Source: Stachybotrys elegans
Lineage: Eukaryota; Ascomycota; Sordariomycetes; Hypocreales; Stachybotryaceae
Length of the DNA stretch: 64,000 nucleotides
Reading direction: 5' to 3'
Assembly: GCA_020746835.1 (NCBI GenBank)
Contig: JAGPNK010000014.1
Location: forward strand, 620,001-684,000
Translations under genes and position numbers: made by a program
Shown: piece after piece, positions 24,433 to 36,941 of the stretch
How positions within the stretch are numbered: the first letter of the stretch is position 1
How the letters are laid out: every line of letters starts with the position of its first letter
The notes under the pieces: generated by a model
What the model saw: only the letters and a program-made list of their open reading frames with translations
Told to the model about the DNA's origin: nothing
Databases searched by the model: none

Positions 24433-26051
24433 ATGGCCGACGACCGTCGTCGACCCGACTACTCACTTCAGCAAGCTCGCCCAGCAGACTCGCAGTCTCA
24501 GCCGCCATCCATCTTTCACCACTCGTCCGCTTCCACTCCCGTGCCTCGTCCTTCCTCGGCCTTTACGACCCGCGACGTTTCTCCTCAGCATAGCGACGGC
24601 TCACGATCCAGCATGGCTGCCTCAGTTACTTCTGCCGTCACCCTCCCCTCCATCCACGACCACTCCCACTCTCACTCGCACTCGCATTCGCACTCTCGCC
24701 CGGCTGCCCAGAGCCCCTACTACCCTCAGCAGCAGCAACCTCCACCCCCAGCCGGCCATGGCTACCCAACCGACAATCGCTATGCCTCACCCAATTCCGT
24801 CAACGGCTATCCCCCCCCTCGGGAGCCCAGCAGCAGCCACCTCCTCACGGTGCTTACCTACCACCTCTCCAGGCACAATCCGGACAGCGATCTCCCGGCT
24901 ACCCACCGCCTGCAGAGCAGCGGGCCAGCGCATACTATGACGAGAGACGGCCCCCTCCGCAGTATGCCGACCAGTATCCCCAGCCTGACTACTACCGCGG
25001 CGGTCAGCCAGCGCCCGCCCCAGGCATGCCTCCAGCTCCTGGTCAGCCCGCTGGCCCCCCGGGCTCTTCCAATGGCTACAATGGCTACAACCGTGATTAC
25101 CGTGGCGCCGCCCCCGCCGCTGTGCCCAATAACCCTTTCACCCACGACTACGCCCAGATGCATGCGCCCATGGCCCAGGCGGCCCCCCGCCAGCGCACCT
25201 CAATTGCTTGCCGGTACTGTCGCAAACGCAAGGTACGTGTTCAGATTCGACTCGACGGCCGCCCGCCATCGCAATCTCTCGCATACTAATCCTCGCTTCT
25301 CTAGATTCGTTGCAGCGGCTACCAGAGCGCTCCTGGTGGCAAGTGCCAGAACTGTGCGCGCATGAACCAGGACTGTGTCTTCCAGCCTGTCTCCTCCTCC
25401 ACCTCGACGGCCTTTGTGCCCGTCTCGGCTATTCAGGGTGGCGTTCCGCCAGGCACTCCCCTCTATGGCGCCTACGGCCAGCCGCTCAACGCCAGCAACG
25501 CTCCACCACCTCAACCCTACCCACCCTCGGCTGGCCCTCAGGCTCATGGCCCGCAGCCCCCGATGCCTCCGCACGGCCACTACCAACCGATGCATTCGCC
25601 CACCGAAAGCTACGCACCTTACGGCGATCACAGAGGAGACGACGGCTCGCAGTCTGGGAGGAGACGTCGGCGATCCGAGGAGGAGCGAGAGGAGGGATAC
25701 AGGCTACCCCCTCCACGGGTCGGTGCTCAGGAAGATGACCCAAGACGACGATCGCCGGCCGAACTTTCCAGCACAAGCAGCCCCGGCGGAGCCAGCTTCA
25801 CCTCTATGCCCCCCAATCGCTACAGCCCACGAAATCCGGCTTTGGCATACCCACCTCAGGCAGGGGGTCCTCCACCAGGTATCGCCCCTGGAGGCTCCAG
25901 CGGCGGATCCACGCCGGCACGCCACGCACCGCCCACGAGCCAGCCTCAGCCATCTGCGCCATCTGTTATGAGTCTGAGCAGTATTGTCGACAAGAACGAC
26001 ATTGATAAGGGAATGATTAATCGACTCAACCGCCCAGGACCAAGCGTCTAG
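24433..26051 (+). CDS. Zn2Cys6 (GAL4-type) transcription factor
   Basis: A fungal binuclear zinc-cluster DNA-binding protein, expected in the nucleus. Proposed exons 24433-24798, 24873-25232 and 25305-26051, about 490 residues. The zinc cluster CRYCRKRKIRC ... KCQNCARMNQDC has all six cysteines in CX2CX6CX10CX2CX6C spacing. It is split after RKRK by a 72-nt intron (GTACGT ... TCTAG), a common intron position in these clusters. The cluster is central, with a long disordered Pro/Gln/Ser-rich N-terminus including a His-Ser alternating run (about residues 76-87) and a Pro-rich C-terminus with an RRRRRSEEE patch. There is no room for the large fungal_trans middle domain, so this is a short regulator. 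The two N-terminal frames do not join directly: either a 74-nt intron (GTCAAC ... CTCCAG) or an indel in the C8 tract at 24811-24818 reconciles them. Targets unknown; I do not recognise an orthologue. Confidence 0.85.
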
Positions 26052-29000
26052 GCTGTGCCTGGACAGTCCTGTCCTTACCAGCTGCAGAGCAGTGTTGGAG
26101 AGGGACAACACGCTGCCGTTTTCTTCTGCTTTCTGTTTTGACGGACAACGCTGCTGGCAGACACTTTGGACATGATGTTTACGGGCTTCTGACGAAAAGA
26201 TGACCCCATGGAATGGGGCTGCTTCTTCTGACCCGCCCATGCGTTTCAGGGAGAAGGAAAAAAACAACAACGGCTTAGACGATCTCATCGAGTTTGGCAA
26301 CAAACACATCTGCACGCATACTGGCAGCAGTCTTTTTTTTATGGACACAGCCCCTCTATATCCCTTCCCGCGCAACCTCGTTCTCCTTCGAGGTCTCTTT
26401 TACAGCGATCGACTTATTCCCCCAGCACATTGTCCTCGCGCCATCTCGCATACACGGTGCTTTCCCCCAAGGAGAGAAGACGTTGGACCAGTCTCTTACG
26501 GACGGACATGGGAGGCTACAAAGCCAAAAAAGAAGGAAATGGGAAAATGGTGACGGATCTTTACTTTTTCTTCTTCTTTCTTTTCCCCGCTTGATATTTT
26601 CGGAAAGACGGATGCCTCGCGGCAACAGACGAATCTGCGTGTTTTAATGCCATTTTCTTTTTCATCATTCATGTCATGTGGGATCTGGACCGGTCACTTG
26701 TCTCGACAATGCCTAGGCTGTCGGCTTGGAGAGGGAGGGGGGGAGGGGGGACAGGAGTTTTGGTTGTGGTTTTCTTGTCATTTCCTTGAAAGCATTACGA
26801 GTTCAATAAGCCCATATGGCTACCACGGTTGAGGATGGGAGGACTGGGTCATTTGGTTCTATTTTTTGCTCCTTGTTTTTTTACGATTTACTACCACTAG
26901 CGTTAAGAGCCTTATCGGCCTTGCTCGTGCCCACACATGCACCTGGAACACAATGAAAAAATACCTATGCATCTCTATCTCTCTTGACCCATGACCACAC
27001 CGCCCAGTGACCGTTAATTGCCGTCGGTTTGATTTTCGAACGTGGCTTGATTTGAATGGCAACATTGACGACCTGAAGAGGGGGTCGATTCACGCGTCAC
27101 ATCTCCACCTGGCGCAGCACAATCAAGAGACATGCAGATATAGTACAGCCAGCCAACATGAGTGAGATGGAGTGGCCAGCGACCTGCAACATGCCCCAGG
27201 CCCACCCCAGGCCCCCAGGGCGGCCAAGGCGGCGCTCCCCTCTTTCTCCTGCAAGCCATTCGGACCGGTGGCGGATCTTGTTCTGCAGCTAGACTAGATC
27301 CTGTCATATGTGCATTGGGACGCTGGTCCAAACACCACAGCTCACCCTCCGGATGGCCCAGATGTCTGTGCCTGACTGGATGGACTGTATATGTTGGTGG
27401 TCCGACGTCGGCAGACTAACGCGGGCCAAGGGAGGGAGAGCTGTAGGGGAGCGGGGAGAAAAGCCCGGGAGGCTTAGGCAAGGAAGGGGGGAGAGAGGAA
27501 AGAGGGGAGTAAGCCAAGGAGGAGTAACGTACAAGAGAACAAGCTCAGAGGAACCAACCAGGAGAGCGAAAGCGAGGAACTGGCGGTGGAACGTACCCGA
27601 ACCCACCACCGTGGCGGCTATGGGGAGACATTCCCCAGCTGAGGGCGGAAAGGGCACTGCAAGGGGCCAAACGGGCGAACGAGTGATGGGTGAAAGGCGG
27701 CCCAGAGGCCCAAGTGGCATCAAGGGCCGGTCCCTGCCTAGGGCGGAGCCATAATGGCGGTCATGGCATCAGAGGCGGGCGGTGTCCCCCCCTCTCAGCC
27801 AGACTATCCGCAACGCTACGCTGTGACACGACTTGTGACGAGATGTCATTGGGACATGGGGATGATAAAGTTGTGGCTACAATAATGAGGGTGAGGGTAA
27901 ATGTGGGATGAAGAGAATAAGGGGGGAGGGGGGGAAGATGGGAGATGGATGGTTGGGATGGTTGGGATGGGGTGGGAAGAAAAAGACGGAAAGACAGAAA
28001 GAACTGCAGGTCTCGGTGTTTCCAGCTGAGTAGAGACGCTGGCCTCTGCACTGCGTCTCGTATTATTACCCATCGGCTTGGCTTCTACGTCGGAGTGGGA
28101 TTGGCTCTATCTTGTATTAAATTTGACGGCGATCATTTCCCACCTGCTCCCTGTCCAGCGCACCACAGGCGAAGCGGAGGAGTGTAAGGAGTGAGAGAAG
28201 AGAGCATAGGAGAAGCCGCTGAGGTTGACCCGGGTCGGCTGGGTAGCTAACGTGGCCCAGCAGACGGAAGAGACCCATTGCGCGCGTGGCCAAGCAGGGA
28301 GACCATTAGTGTAGTGTAATCATAACTTACGGGAGGACGGCGAGCGGGCCTTGGCGGCCGAAGGGTTTGGTGAACCGAGGACCAGATGGAGCAACGGGCA
28401 TGGAACAGGCTTGCTTGCTTGCTCGCTCGCTACCTCCATGGCCCCGTCCACCCATTCACTATCTTGCGCCGCCTCTGTCCCCATCCCGTCTTTGGCTATG
28501 GCGGCGGCGGAGTCTCCCATGGGCATGTACTATAGGAGCAATGATTGAGTCCGGCGAGGGCGAACAGACGGAAGCAGTGACGGGAGGATGAGAGGAGCTG
28601 GAGCCGTGGCTTGCGGCCGCAAGGTTCGATGTTATCAGCCCGGAGGACGAGTGGGGGACTAGGCGAAACCGGACGGCAAAGGGGGGGGGGACAGGACGAA
28701 ACTCAGGGCATCAAGAACGAAAGGGGAGGGCTAGAAAGAAGGGTGAGGAGAAGGAGGGGAGGGGTGTGAGCTTTAGGGGGGGGGAGAAGAGTGAGAGAGA
28801 GAAGTGTGTGTAGAGGAGAGCTAGCGACGCCTCGTCTCGGTGGGCTAAGGTTAAGTGGGACATGTTGTTCTCGGTGAGGTGAGACATTTGGGCTCTCATT
28901 GGAAGACACGGACAAAGGACTAATACTTGGTGAATTAGAAAGCAAGCCATCTTACGGGGGGAGGGTGAGAGCGAAGGAGTTACTTGCGGCAGAGTTCCTC

Positions 29001-32000
29001 CCAATGAGGGTTAGAGAGAGGGCAAGAGGGACGTTGTGATAGAGAGCAGACGTACGTCGGTGTCGGCGTAGTAGGGGGATTGTTCTTGAAGAATGATTGG
29101 ACGAACGACAAGTGTCTTAGAATCTGATGGCGCCTGCAAGCGGGCCAGGCAGACTGTCTTGCTTCCTGCGACGAGGGAATACCGATATCCTGGGACACAC
29201 GGAGTGTCTCGGAGCCTGGAGACAGGAAGCTCCTTGGGCATCTTGGCTCCCATGACAGGTGGGACACGTCGGACAAACAGACGATGGGATGGATGGAGTC
29301 ACCAAAGACAGCGGTAAATGGCGGGAGGTCCGCTGGCTGTGCACAGGCGTGCGTGGTGTGTTTCTGCGCTTGGTGTTCTGTACGGCGCCCGAGCGTGGAG
29401 TGTAGCCATGTACGCACGCTGACCAGAGGACTGGGTGAGACAGCGTGGCGGAAAGGTTGGTCTGTCTCTCTCGATGTCAGAGTGACGGGGTGTGCGTGAA
29501 AGAAGCCCAATCAACATGGACGGACCTTGCTCCCCGACGTGTCTCTGTCCACCAGAGAGAGAGACACGGGGATGATTGGGGCCACGGCAGGAAATAGGAC
29601 TGCCGTGTCTTTGTGAGAGCCAGTGGATGGGTCATGGGGCTGGGAGACGAGCGGACGGCGAGATTGCAATGTCTCGGATAGCGCCGCCTAGAACGCGGAC
29701 AGATCTTGGTATCCTGTCTTGAGGCATGCATGTCTCAGACAGAGATGTCAGCATCCCCCCCTTTTCCCATCTCACACACTCTCTCAAATGAAAAACGTTG
29801 TCCGGACTTGTGGGAAAGACCAGAGAGTGAGAGAGAGGGAGTATGTCGACCACCCTCCCCCTCCCCGCCATTGTCATTCCCGAGACGACGGGCTCGGGGG
29901 CTATATTTTTCTCTCCTCATCTTGCTGTCTCATTTATCGCTGTGTGGCCTGCTCACCATCCACGGCGAAGAGGAAACCGGATGCCCGGATTTTGAACGTG
30001 GTGGCGTTATGTGGAGGAAGACAAAAGGACGTGGCTGTTGCATGTCAGCCCAATGTTCTCCTGGACGTGCCACGCCTTCTACCTCTGCTTTTTTCTTTCT
30101 TGCTCTCCACATAAACATTTCCCATAATTCACATGCTTCCTCGTCTGCCACTCGCTCAGAAGCTGGCATGGTGCGGGATACGCACTGTCTGACAGGCAGG
30201 CACTTGGACGCGGAAGATCCTCCGTTGGTGAGCACACGGATAGCAATGGGCTGGAATTCCCACAAAGTGAGACTGCCCAGATTGTCTTCTGCCTGTGTAT
30301 GCGTATGTGTCTGAGCCCGAGTCGGACCCCTTTTGACACAGCCAGAGGGGAATGAATGCTCGGGCGCCTTCCGTTGCGCTGTCTCGGTCTGGATGGGCCG
30401 CGTGAGACATTCCTGATCTTGGGGGATTACCATGCCCGTCTCCCGATGGTAAGAAACAACGACGAAATGCGTCATTCTCGAGTCATGTACCTGCCCGTCG
30501 TACGTTGTCTTGCCTTTTACACGGTTCTGTTGAGACAGTGGCATTCAAGTTTGTTTGCAGGGCTGATACGGGAAGCCAAGTAAGTAGTAAGTAGGGAGGA
30601 GGCAGGCAAGGAAGGAAGGTACGTTGCAGGGCAAACCGCACCTGCCTCAGTCCTCCCTCTTCAAGCCTTTCCCATCGTCATATTTCCATCACCTTCATTT
30701 CAAACCTTCATTTCAATTCTTCCTTCTCATCTGCCCAGTCCATCATTTCACCGTCACCACCGCCATCATATATAGATACGTCTTGCTCACCTGCCCTCAT
30801 TCATATATCAATAGCTCTGTCTCCATCACTTGCGGCGCACCCCTCATCTCCCAGAGCATACCTGGTCCATGTCAGCTATTGTGTGCGCGCAATTGGGGCT
30901 TGGATTCCACCCAAACCGCGTCCGCTAGGCGCCCGTCGTCCCTGACCCTGGGCTAGAGACAAACGTGGGAATCCCTTCTGTCGTGCTTCTGCCGACATGC
31001 CCTTTCCAAGACGCGCCCAAATCGCACGCCCACCGACGCCAGCTCGCTTGGCGCACACCTTTGATTTCGTGATGATCTGTGCGGCAGACCATGCTGGATC
31101 CCGGCGTGGTCATCTCTCGGACATGGCCCTTGTGTCTAGTCTGCCAGCGACTGGAATGAAGGCTGACGTTTGGCCCAGGTCCGTCCCCCGCCCTCCCGTT
31201 CCGCTCCAGCGAGTCAGCAAGTACCTTCCTCAGATGGTTTGTTGCCTAATATTGCCAATCACCTGTTCCATCGCTAGGGTCCGTTGAAGGACAAGGGAAA
31301 GGAGCGTGCCTGGCTCGAGTCGAGGTCTAGACCTGACAGTGGCGTGAGCGGCTTCTAGCACTCCTCGTGTTCGTACCTGAGACTGGCCCCCGTCGGGCAG
31401 AGAGGAGCGAGAGACGCCAGACGGTCATGCTCGCGGCAAACTGGCGTCAAACTCTGGCTGCACAAAAGCTGGGACCGCTCCGTCGGCATCCAGGGACGGG
31501 TCGATCGGGGTCCGACAAGAGGCCGTGGTTCCCTTTCCCCTTCAAGGTGGGCTTGTCAGTTGGCCGACACGTTTTCTTTCCTCTCGGACTGGCCGTTGAA
31601 TGGACGAGGTCATGGCTTCTTGGTATACCCCTTCCCCTTGTCTCCTATATGCCGTCACCCGTTGATGGCGCAATCCCGCACTTCGTCTCTCAATCTCTTT
31701 TGATCCACCGACGTACAGTTTGACAGTTGTGTTTCTCCTGGTTGGTTCCTCTTTTACCTTGGATGTTGGCATACATACCTATGGGGATGGGGCCTTCAAC
31801 TTTGCGTGTTGGCCCTTCGGCCTCTTCTTGCTGGGCAAGAAAGTGCCGGAATAACCAATGACTCGAGGCTAATTTGCTGGCAGAGGCACGCCCTGCACTG
31901 CCTACACCCCGTCTTACGGAGGCGTCATGGTGTGTCAGCGGAGAAGCCCTTGCACTTTTGATCGATGCCCGAAGGAGGGCAAACGCCTGGAGGGCTTGGC

Positions 32001-35000
32001 CATGAGTCCTGGACGTGAATAGAACGGCGTCAAGGAGAACAATAGGAGCGAGGCGGGAACGTTCAGGCCAGCACGGATGCCTTCCTTCTGTTTTCCTTGT
32101 TCTCCCAGTCGTCATGCAGCCTTCTCGAAAGGGTGGATTTGCCGTCCCGGGCCACGGCCCGTGATGACCACATATGCCACACCCCTTGGGCTATTTATGC
32201 AGCCTTGACCATCGTCAGACCATGCTGGCTAACTTCCTGCGGCAACACGCCTACACGCCCAGACATGATAGTTGCTGTCGAATATGCCCGTGGCGGCGCG
32301 CCGTCCCTATTCAAAGCCGTTTGCATCATCGTGGCGGCGTCCGCATCTGCACCTTGACAAACGCCGCCTGCCGAGTTGGCCCGGCCGGACCGAACCCACG
32401 AGTTTACAAGGAGACACATGTGCGTTGCGTATTACGCCCCGTGCCATACCATGATTGACTTGCTGCGTTCGGAAATCGAGGCTGGAGATTCCAAAGCACA
32501 ACGTCGCGTTCTTGTCCTTGTATCAATGCGGTGCGTCGGGGCTGGGCTACTTGCTCTTGCCTCCCAAGTACTCTTTGCTCTAGGAGGTTGAATGCTCTTT
32601 TCTTGGTTATTAGAGCTGTCGCATATACCATCCATTACGCTGCCCAAGTCCCCACCCATTTGTGTGTCTTTGTTTCTCACATGCCGCCAACAAACGGAGA
32701 GTCCTTTTCTTAGCCTGGAACACGCTTTATTTAGAGACGTCTTGCATTAGCAGCGTCTCGCTAACCAGCGAGTTCAGATGATATGTGAGCTGGCAGAGTC
32801 GACCATTTCTGCCCTGCTCCCCTGTCGCGAAAAGCAACCGGCCGACCCTGGGCGTCTTCGCTGACGGAATTGGTAGGGTTGACGGGACTACTACGGTCAC
32901 GCCCGCTCAGTCAGGAGCCTGGCTGGCCATCCTGGCTCAATGGCATGGAATCCTTGGACAGCAAAGCAAAGTATCCCAGACAAACCTGCTCAACACGGTG
33001 ACCATGTCGTATAAGCATTCAGCCTGCTTCGGCTCCAGAGAAGGCGAGGCGCACATCTGTACCCATCCATGGTTACCAATTACATATCATACATACGGAT
33101 ACGGATACATATGTATGGATAAATCGTGCGTCGACGATATCCGGGGGTCGCAGCAAGGACCCTTCTCGCAGTGGGACTTGACCCCAATGGGCCAATCACG
33201 ACGCCTTCATACAGCCTAAGTTGCAGGCACCGTGGCATTTCATCTCTCAAGCGAGAGATAAGCGTGGTATCGGCGGTTGCTTAATGCAACTGCATGTCTC
33301 GACAGTCGTGAAGCTGCCCCCAGAGATGGTTGTGGATGGATGGAACCTGGCAGTTGCACTGGCGAGACCCTGGCGGCCAGAGCAGCGACACGCCTCTATT
33401 GACGCATGTCAGCCCCCAATACGATACCGGGGGTAATAATCAAAGACGCACGTCGCAACGGCATCCTTTGTCGCAACGGTCCGTTGCTGCAGCCCCGATG
33501 TATGCTGACCATCTGTGCCGCACCGTTTCCTCTTTGCCCGCTCTGACGCCGAGGCATATGATGTGCTACCTGGAGACGCTGCTCGAGTCACCGACATCAC
33601 ACGGAGTGCCTGAGTAACAAATCTCATGTGAGTCCCTCCTCGCGCCCAACGTGTGGAGACAGGACCCAGCATCGTTACGTGTGATTGCGCCGTTGCTTTG
33701 TTGAATCAGGCTGACCGCAAGGCCACGTAGGTGTGACATGGATGCGGCATCTTACCTGAATGCCCTCCTTGGCTTACCGCTGTGTCGGGATGCTGGTCCC
33801 ATGCTCCAGGTATGGTCAGCAAGTGTATGCCAGGCCTTGCCGCCTTGCCATGATAACAACCCTCGCAAGACCAGACTGAAGTCGGAATCGAGCGGATTCG
33901 GCAGGTTAAATGCGGTACGCAGGATTCGATAGCTGCTGGGCATTTGGCAAGGGGGTCAGCCCCTTCCAGGGTGTGTCTCTCTGCGTCGGGAAAATCCTGC
34001 TCTGCGCTGATCTTGAGCCAGACAGTCGGGTCGATGGTGAGGAAGAACTGCGTCGGTTGATCAAAGGGTCGGCCCGACGTTGCACTCGCCCACGAGAAGG
34101 GCTAGTCCTACCGCTGTCTTTGACAGGGCACGAGTGAGCACTTGGGCGACTACAGCAATCCAATGCGCCTGTGCTTTCCCGGCTCGTCATCTTGGCACAG
34201 TCGTGCGGCATGCAGTGTGCGCGAGGATGCCGTGCCACTCAGCTGACTGCCCGTCGCTCACCCGCGGAAACCGTCTGCTTCTGCCGCGGATACGCACGGC
34301 ATTGCTTACGAGGAGAGGGCGAGGCTCTTGAGAGAAATCTCCGTTTGGCCGAGGTGATGTGCTCAGCGTTTCTGGCAGAGCGGCTTTTTTCTGTATTGGG
34401 CGGGAGAGGATCTGCAAGGTCGGTCAGTGCCGGGCTCGCAAGCTGCGATGTAAAGCTGATGGAGTCGACAGACTGGCAATGGGCGAGGCATGGCAATGGC
34501 TTCAGACCTGCAAGATGTTGCTTGCTACTATGAACCCAAGACTCCAATGCAATGTAAATCATCCCATATGCTTCTCCAGTCGTGAATACACGGCCATATA
34601 TTAAACAAGATCAGAAGCCAATGGACAGAACGTTATCTGCGCTCTCTCATGACGGAGAACATGCTGCTGCGGTCTATACTCCTGCGTCACTCAATCACCA
34701 CAATCCCCTTTAGCTTCATGACACTGTGGACATTTGCCTTAGGCTTCTCGTCAACAAGACAGGCATAAGTCCCTAATTTGAGCAATACTAATTGAAATTT
34801 CTCCTTGCACAATTCGAACCAGCCCGGCGCAGGGTCTCGAAGCCCTACGCACACGTATAGGCGAAAGTTCACGTAGCGGATCCTTGCCCAACATTCGGCA
34901 AAGGAAACCTACATACAAGACGCAGCCCGTCGCGCCCGCGTGTGCGTGTCTCTCCTGGTGTGAAGTTCCGAGGCCCCGAGATGCATCAAGGAGGCGAGGC

Positions 35001-36101
35001 ATATGCCGTCAGAGACTCCCCTTGTGTGTCTATTCGGTGTTCAAGACTGTGAGGGGCGTCGCCACCAACGGACAAGCTCAGACAAGAGAGGGATTCCCAG
35101 CAAGACGGCCCAGCCTCCGTAGAAGACGGTATTGAACAGTGTTGAGATGAGTTCGCGTCGGCTCTGCAACATAGTCTCCGCCACGCGGCGCCTTTGCTCA
35201 ACGCACCTCGGCCGCGTACAACTCTGGGGGTCGACGCGGCAGTAACAGATCGGCCCCTCCCCCAGCTCAACGGTTATGACTGAAAACCCGGGAGGAGCTG
35301 GGTAGCTGGGCTGAAAGCTCAGTGTAGCTGCCGTGGGGTAGACGGGCGGCGGCGGGGTGTTTTGGCGGTGATGGCGGCGATTGTCTCGGGAGGTGCATGG
35401 CAGAGAAGGCATGTTTGCGCTGGAGCAGTTGGGATCGACGCGTTTACTGCGAGAAGCAGAGCCCAGGCAATCACTTATACCAATGAGAAATCAAGAGTCT
35501 TCTGCACAAGCTTTTCCTCGTCCAGTGCTTCAAGGACATCCTCCATTGCGTGGACACGCCGCTATGCGGTTGCCACTATGCGGTTATAGCCGTAGTGTAT
35601 CATCTTGTTTATTTATTTGTTTATTTATTATTACCATCCTCGCCATCATCGGCATTTCCTTCGGGTATGGCCCATTGTCCAGATCACAGGCCCGGCTCGT
35701 CAAACTCACACCACGCAATTATACCTCTCCACTGCATAATCACGCAATTCTCATGGAACCGCCTCATTCTATTATCCCATTACTTTGTACTTTGGACAAA
35801 GTAAGCTTGGTTGTACGCTACATGGCTACACACACTCCTTCACATGCCAATTTGGCTGTCAATTGACGAGCAGGACGAAATTACATCTCTTGACATATCT
35901 GATTAGATGCGCCCATACGGGCCAAACCCACCTCAATACACAGAGAATGAGTGTTACAAGCCAACAAAGGGGAAACTATAGAACATGATTAAACCCTGAA
36001 GAAAGCATCCCATCCAAAACAAATCCAAACACACTGCACAGCCTAAACTCCAGCCCCTACCCCCAACGCCGAGAAACCAGCAGACAGGAGCATGTCTCAG
36101 A
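26052..36101. other. 10-kb stretch downstream of the regulator with almost no gene signal
   Basis: Both strands were read and no conserved domain or convincing exon chain emerged. The 202-codon ORF at 29706-30314 overlaps other open frames and has low-complexity composition. The part from about 28680 to 28830 is purine-rich on plus and leaves long open frames on minus by composition alone. A single possible small gene (35041-35412, minus) is listed separately. The immediate 3' side of the transcription factor (26052-26900) should hold its 3' UTR. Confidence 0.55.
35041..35412 (-). CDS. Possible small tail-anchored membrane protein, unknown
   Basis: A 123-codon single-exon ORF. Residues 19-42 are Pro-rich. 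Residues 56-70 hold four cysteines (CYC ... SCTRPRC). Residues 88-113 are strongly hydrophobic (STLFNTVFYGGWAVLLGIPLL) and flanked by basic residues (RR before, RWWRR after), followed by only ten residues. This layout fits a C-terminal anchor with the N-terminus in the cytosol. I know no matching family. The ordered amphipathic layout makes it more credible than neighbouring random ORFs, but there is no homology or promoter evidence and it may be non-coding. Confidence 0.35.
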   Translation of the reverse strand: MPSLPCTSRDNRRHHRQNTPPPPVYPTAATLSFQPSYPAPPGFSVITVELGEGPICYCRVDPQSCTRPRCVEQRRRVAETMLQSRRELISTLFNTVFYGGWAVLLGIPLLSELVRWWRRPSQS

Positions 36102-36941
36102 TCAGCTGGACAGCGAGAGAGCGTCCTTGACATCGCCCCAGTCCACCAGCCTCCTCCCCTTGGCGTAGAACTCAGCCATGTCGTGCTTCGTCGGCCATTG
36201 GAAGTACTTGGCCGGAGGATTGACCCTTCCAGTGGGCATACATCCCATTTTCCTAATCTTAATCAAGACGCGGTCCACGCATTCGCGGCCCTCATCAAAC
36301 AAAAGCACAGCCGACTTGGTAGCCGTGGTCGTGCGAGGGAGATGCAGCCTTGACTGCTCCAGGATCTCCCCCGCGTCAATCTTGGCTGCCAGTTTGTGGA
36401 CGGTCACGCCAAAGACCGGGTCACTGTCCATTAGAGCATGGAAGGTCGGGAACGGTCCCCGATGCAGGGGGAGCATGGCAGGATGGACGTTGATGCCGCC
36501 GTAGGGGACCGAGTCCAATGTCTTTTGGCGGAAGATCATATCGAAGTGGAACGAGATTATCAAGTCCACGCCGGTTTTCTTCATGGCCTCGACGACCGAT
36601 GGGTGATTGACGTTATCAAGGACATGGACGGGAATGCCGAGCTCCCAGCACAAGTCGGGCAGCGGCGTTGCCTGTGGAGAGAGCTTGAAGCCGAGAAGCA
36701 GCAGGAGCTGGGCGAAGAGGAATGTGAGGTCCGGCAGGCAGAAGTTGACGAACAGATAGGGAATCATCCAGAACCCTGACCTGGAGAGGTGAGCCTTGAC
36801 CTGGCCCACGGATCCTCCGACCTGAGGCCGGTGGGTGTCTGAGATGCCGACGTAGACGATTTCGTCGGCGTGGTCAGACACGAGCTGCCTGACGGCACGG
36901 GCGTTGGGCAAGCCCTCGACGGTGAACAGGGCGATCTTCAT
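36102..36941 (-). CDS. Formyltransferase-family protein (Formyl_trans_N)
   Basis: Single exon, 279 residues. The fold transfers a formyl group from 10-formyltetrahydrofolate to an amine; relatives include methionyl-tRNA formyltransferase and sugar N-formyltransferases. The catalytic triad is intact: Asn151 and His153 in GGINVHPAMLPLHRG and Asp189 in AAKIDAGEIL. The opening MKIALFTVEG is the Rossmann start, so I choose this ATG over one 20 codons upstream. Residues 55-86 are strongly hydrophobic, so the protein may sit on a membrane. It lacks the C-terminal tRNA-binding domain length of true methionyl-tRNA formyltransferases (about 315 residues), so an amino-sugar acceptor is more likely. It shares a 776-bp promoter with the divergent GT2 gene, which also points to glycan metabolism. 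Family sure, substrate inferred. Confidence 0.85.
   Translation of the reverse strand: MKIALFTVEGLPNARAVRQLVSDHADEIVYVGISDTHRPQVGGSVGQVKAHLSRSGFWMIPYLFVNFCLPDLTFLFAQLLLLLGFKLSPQATPLPDLCWELGIPVHVLDNVNHPSVVEAMKKTGVDLIISFHFDMIFRQKTLDSVPYGGINVHPAMLPLHRGPFPTFHALMDSDPVFGVTVHKLAAKIDAGEILEQSRLHLPRTTTATKSAVLLFDEGRECVDRVLIKIRKMGCMPTGRVNPPAKYFQWPTKHDMAEFYAKGRRLVDWGDVKDALSLSS

Noticed and set aside
29706..30544. Overlapping 202- and 204-codon ORFs on opposite strands
   Set aside because: Neither shows a family signature and both have low-complexity stretches; mutual overlap suggests chance openness.
34800..34870. tRNA-like GGTTCGAATT box on minus
   Set aside because: The arms around the loop do not pair and no A box lies at the right distance.
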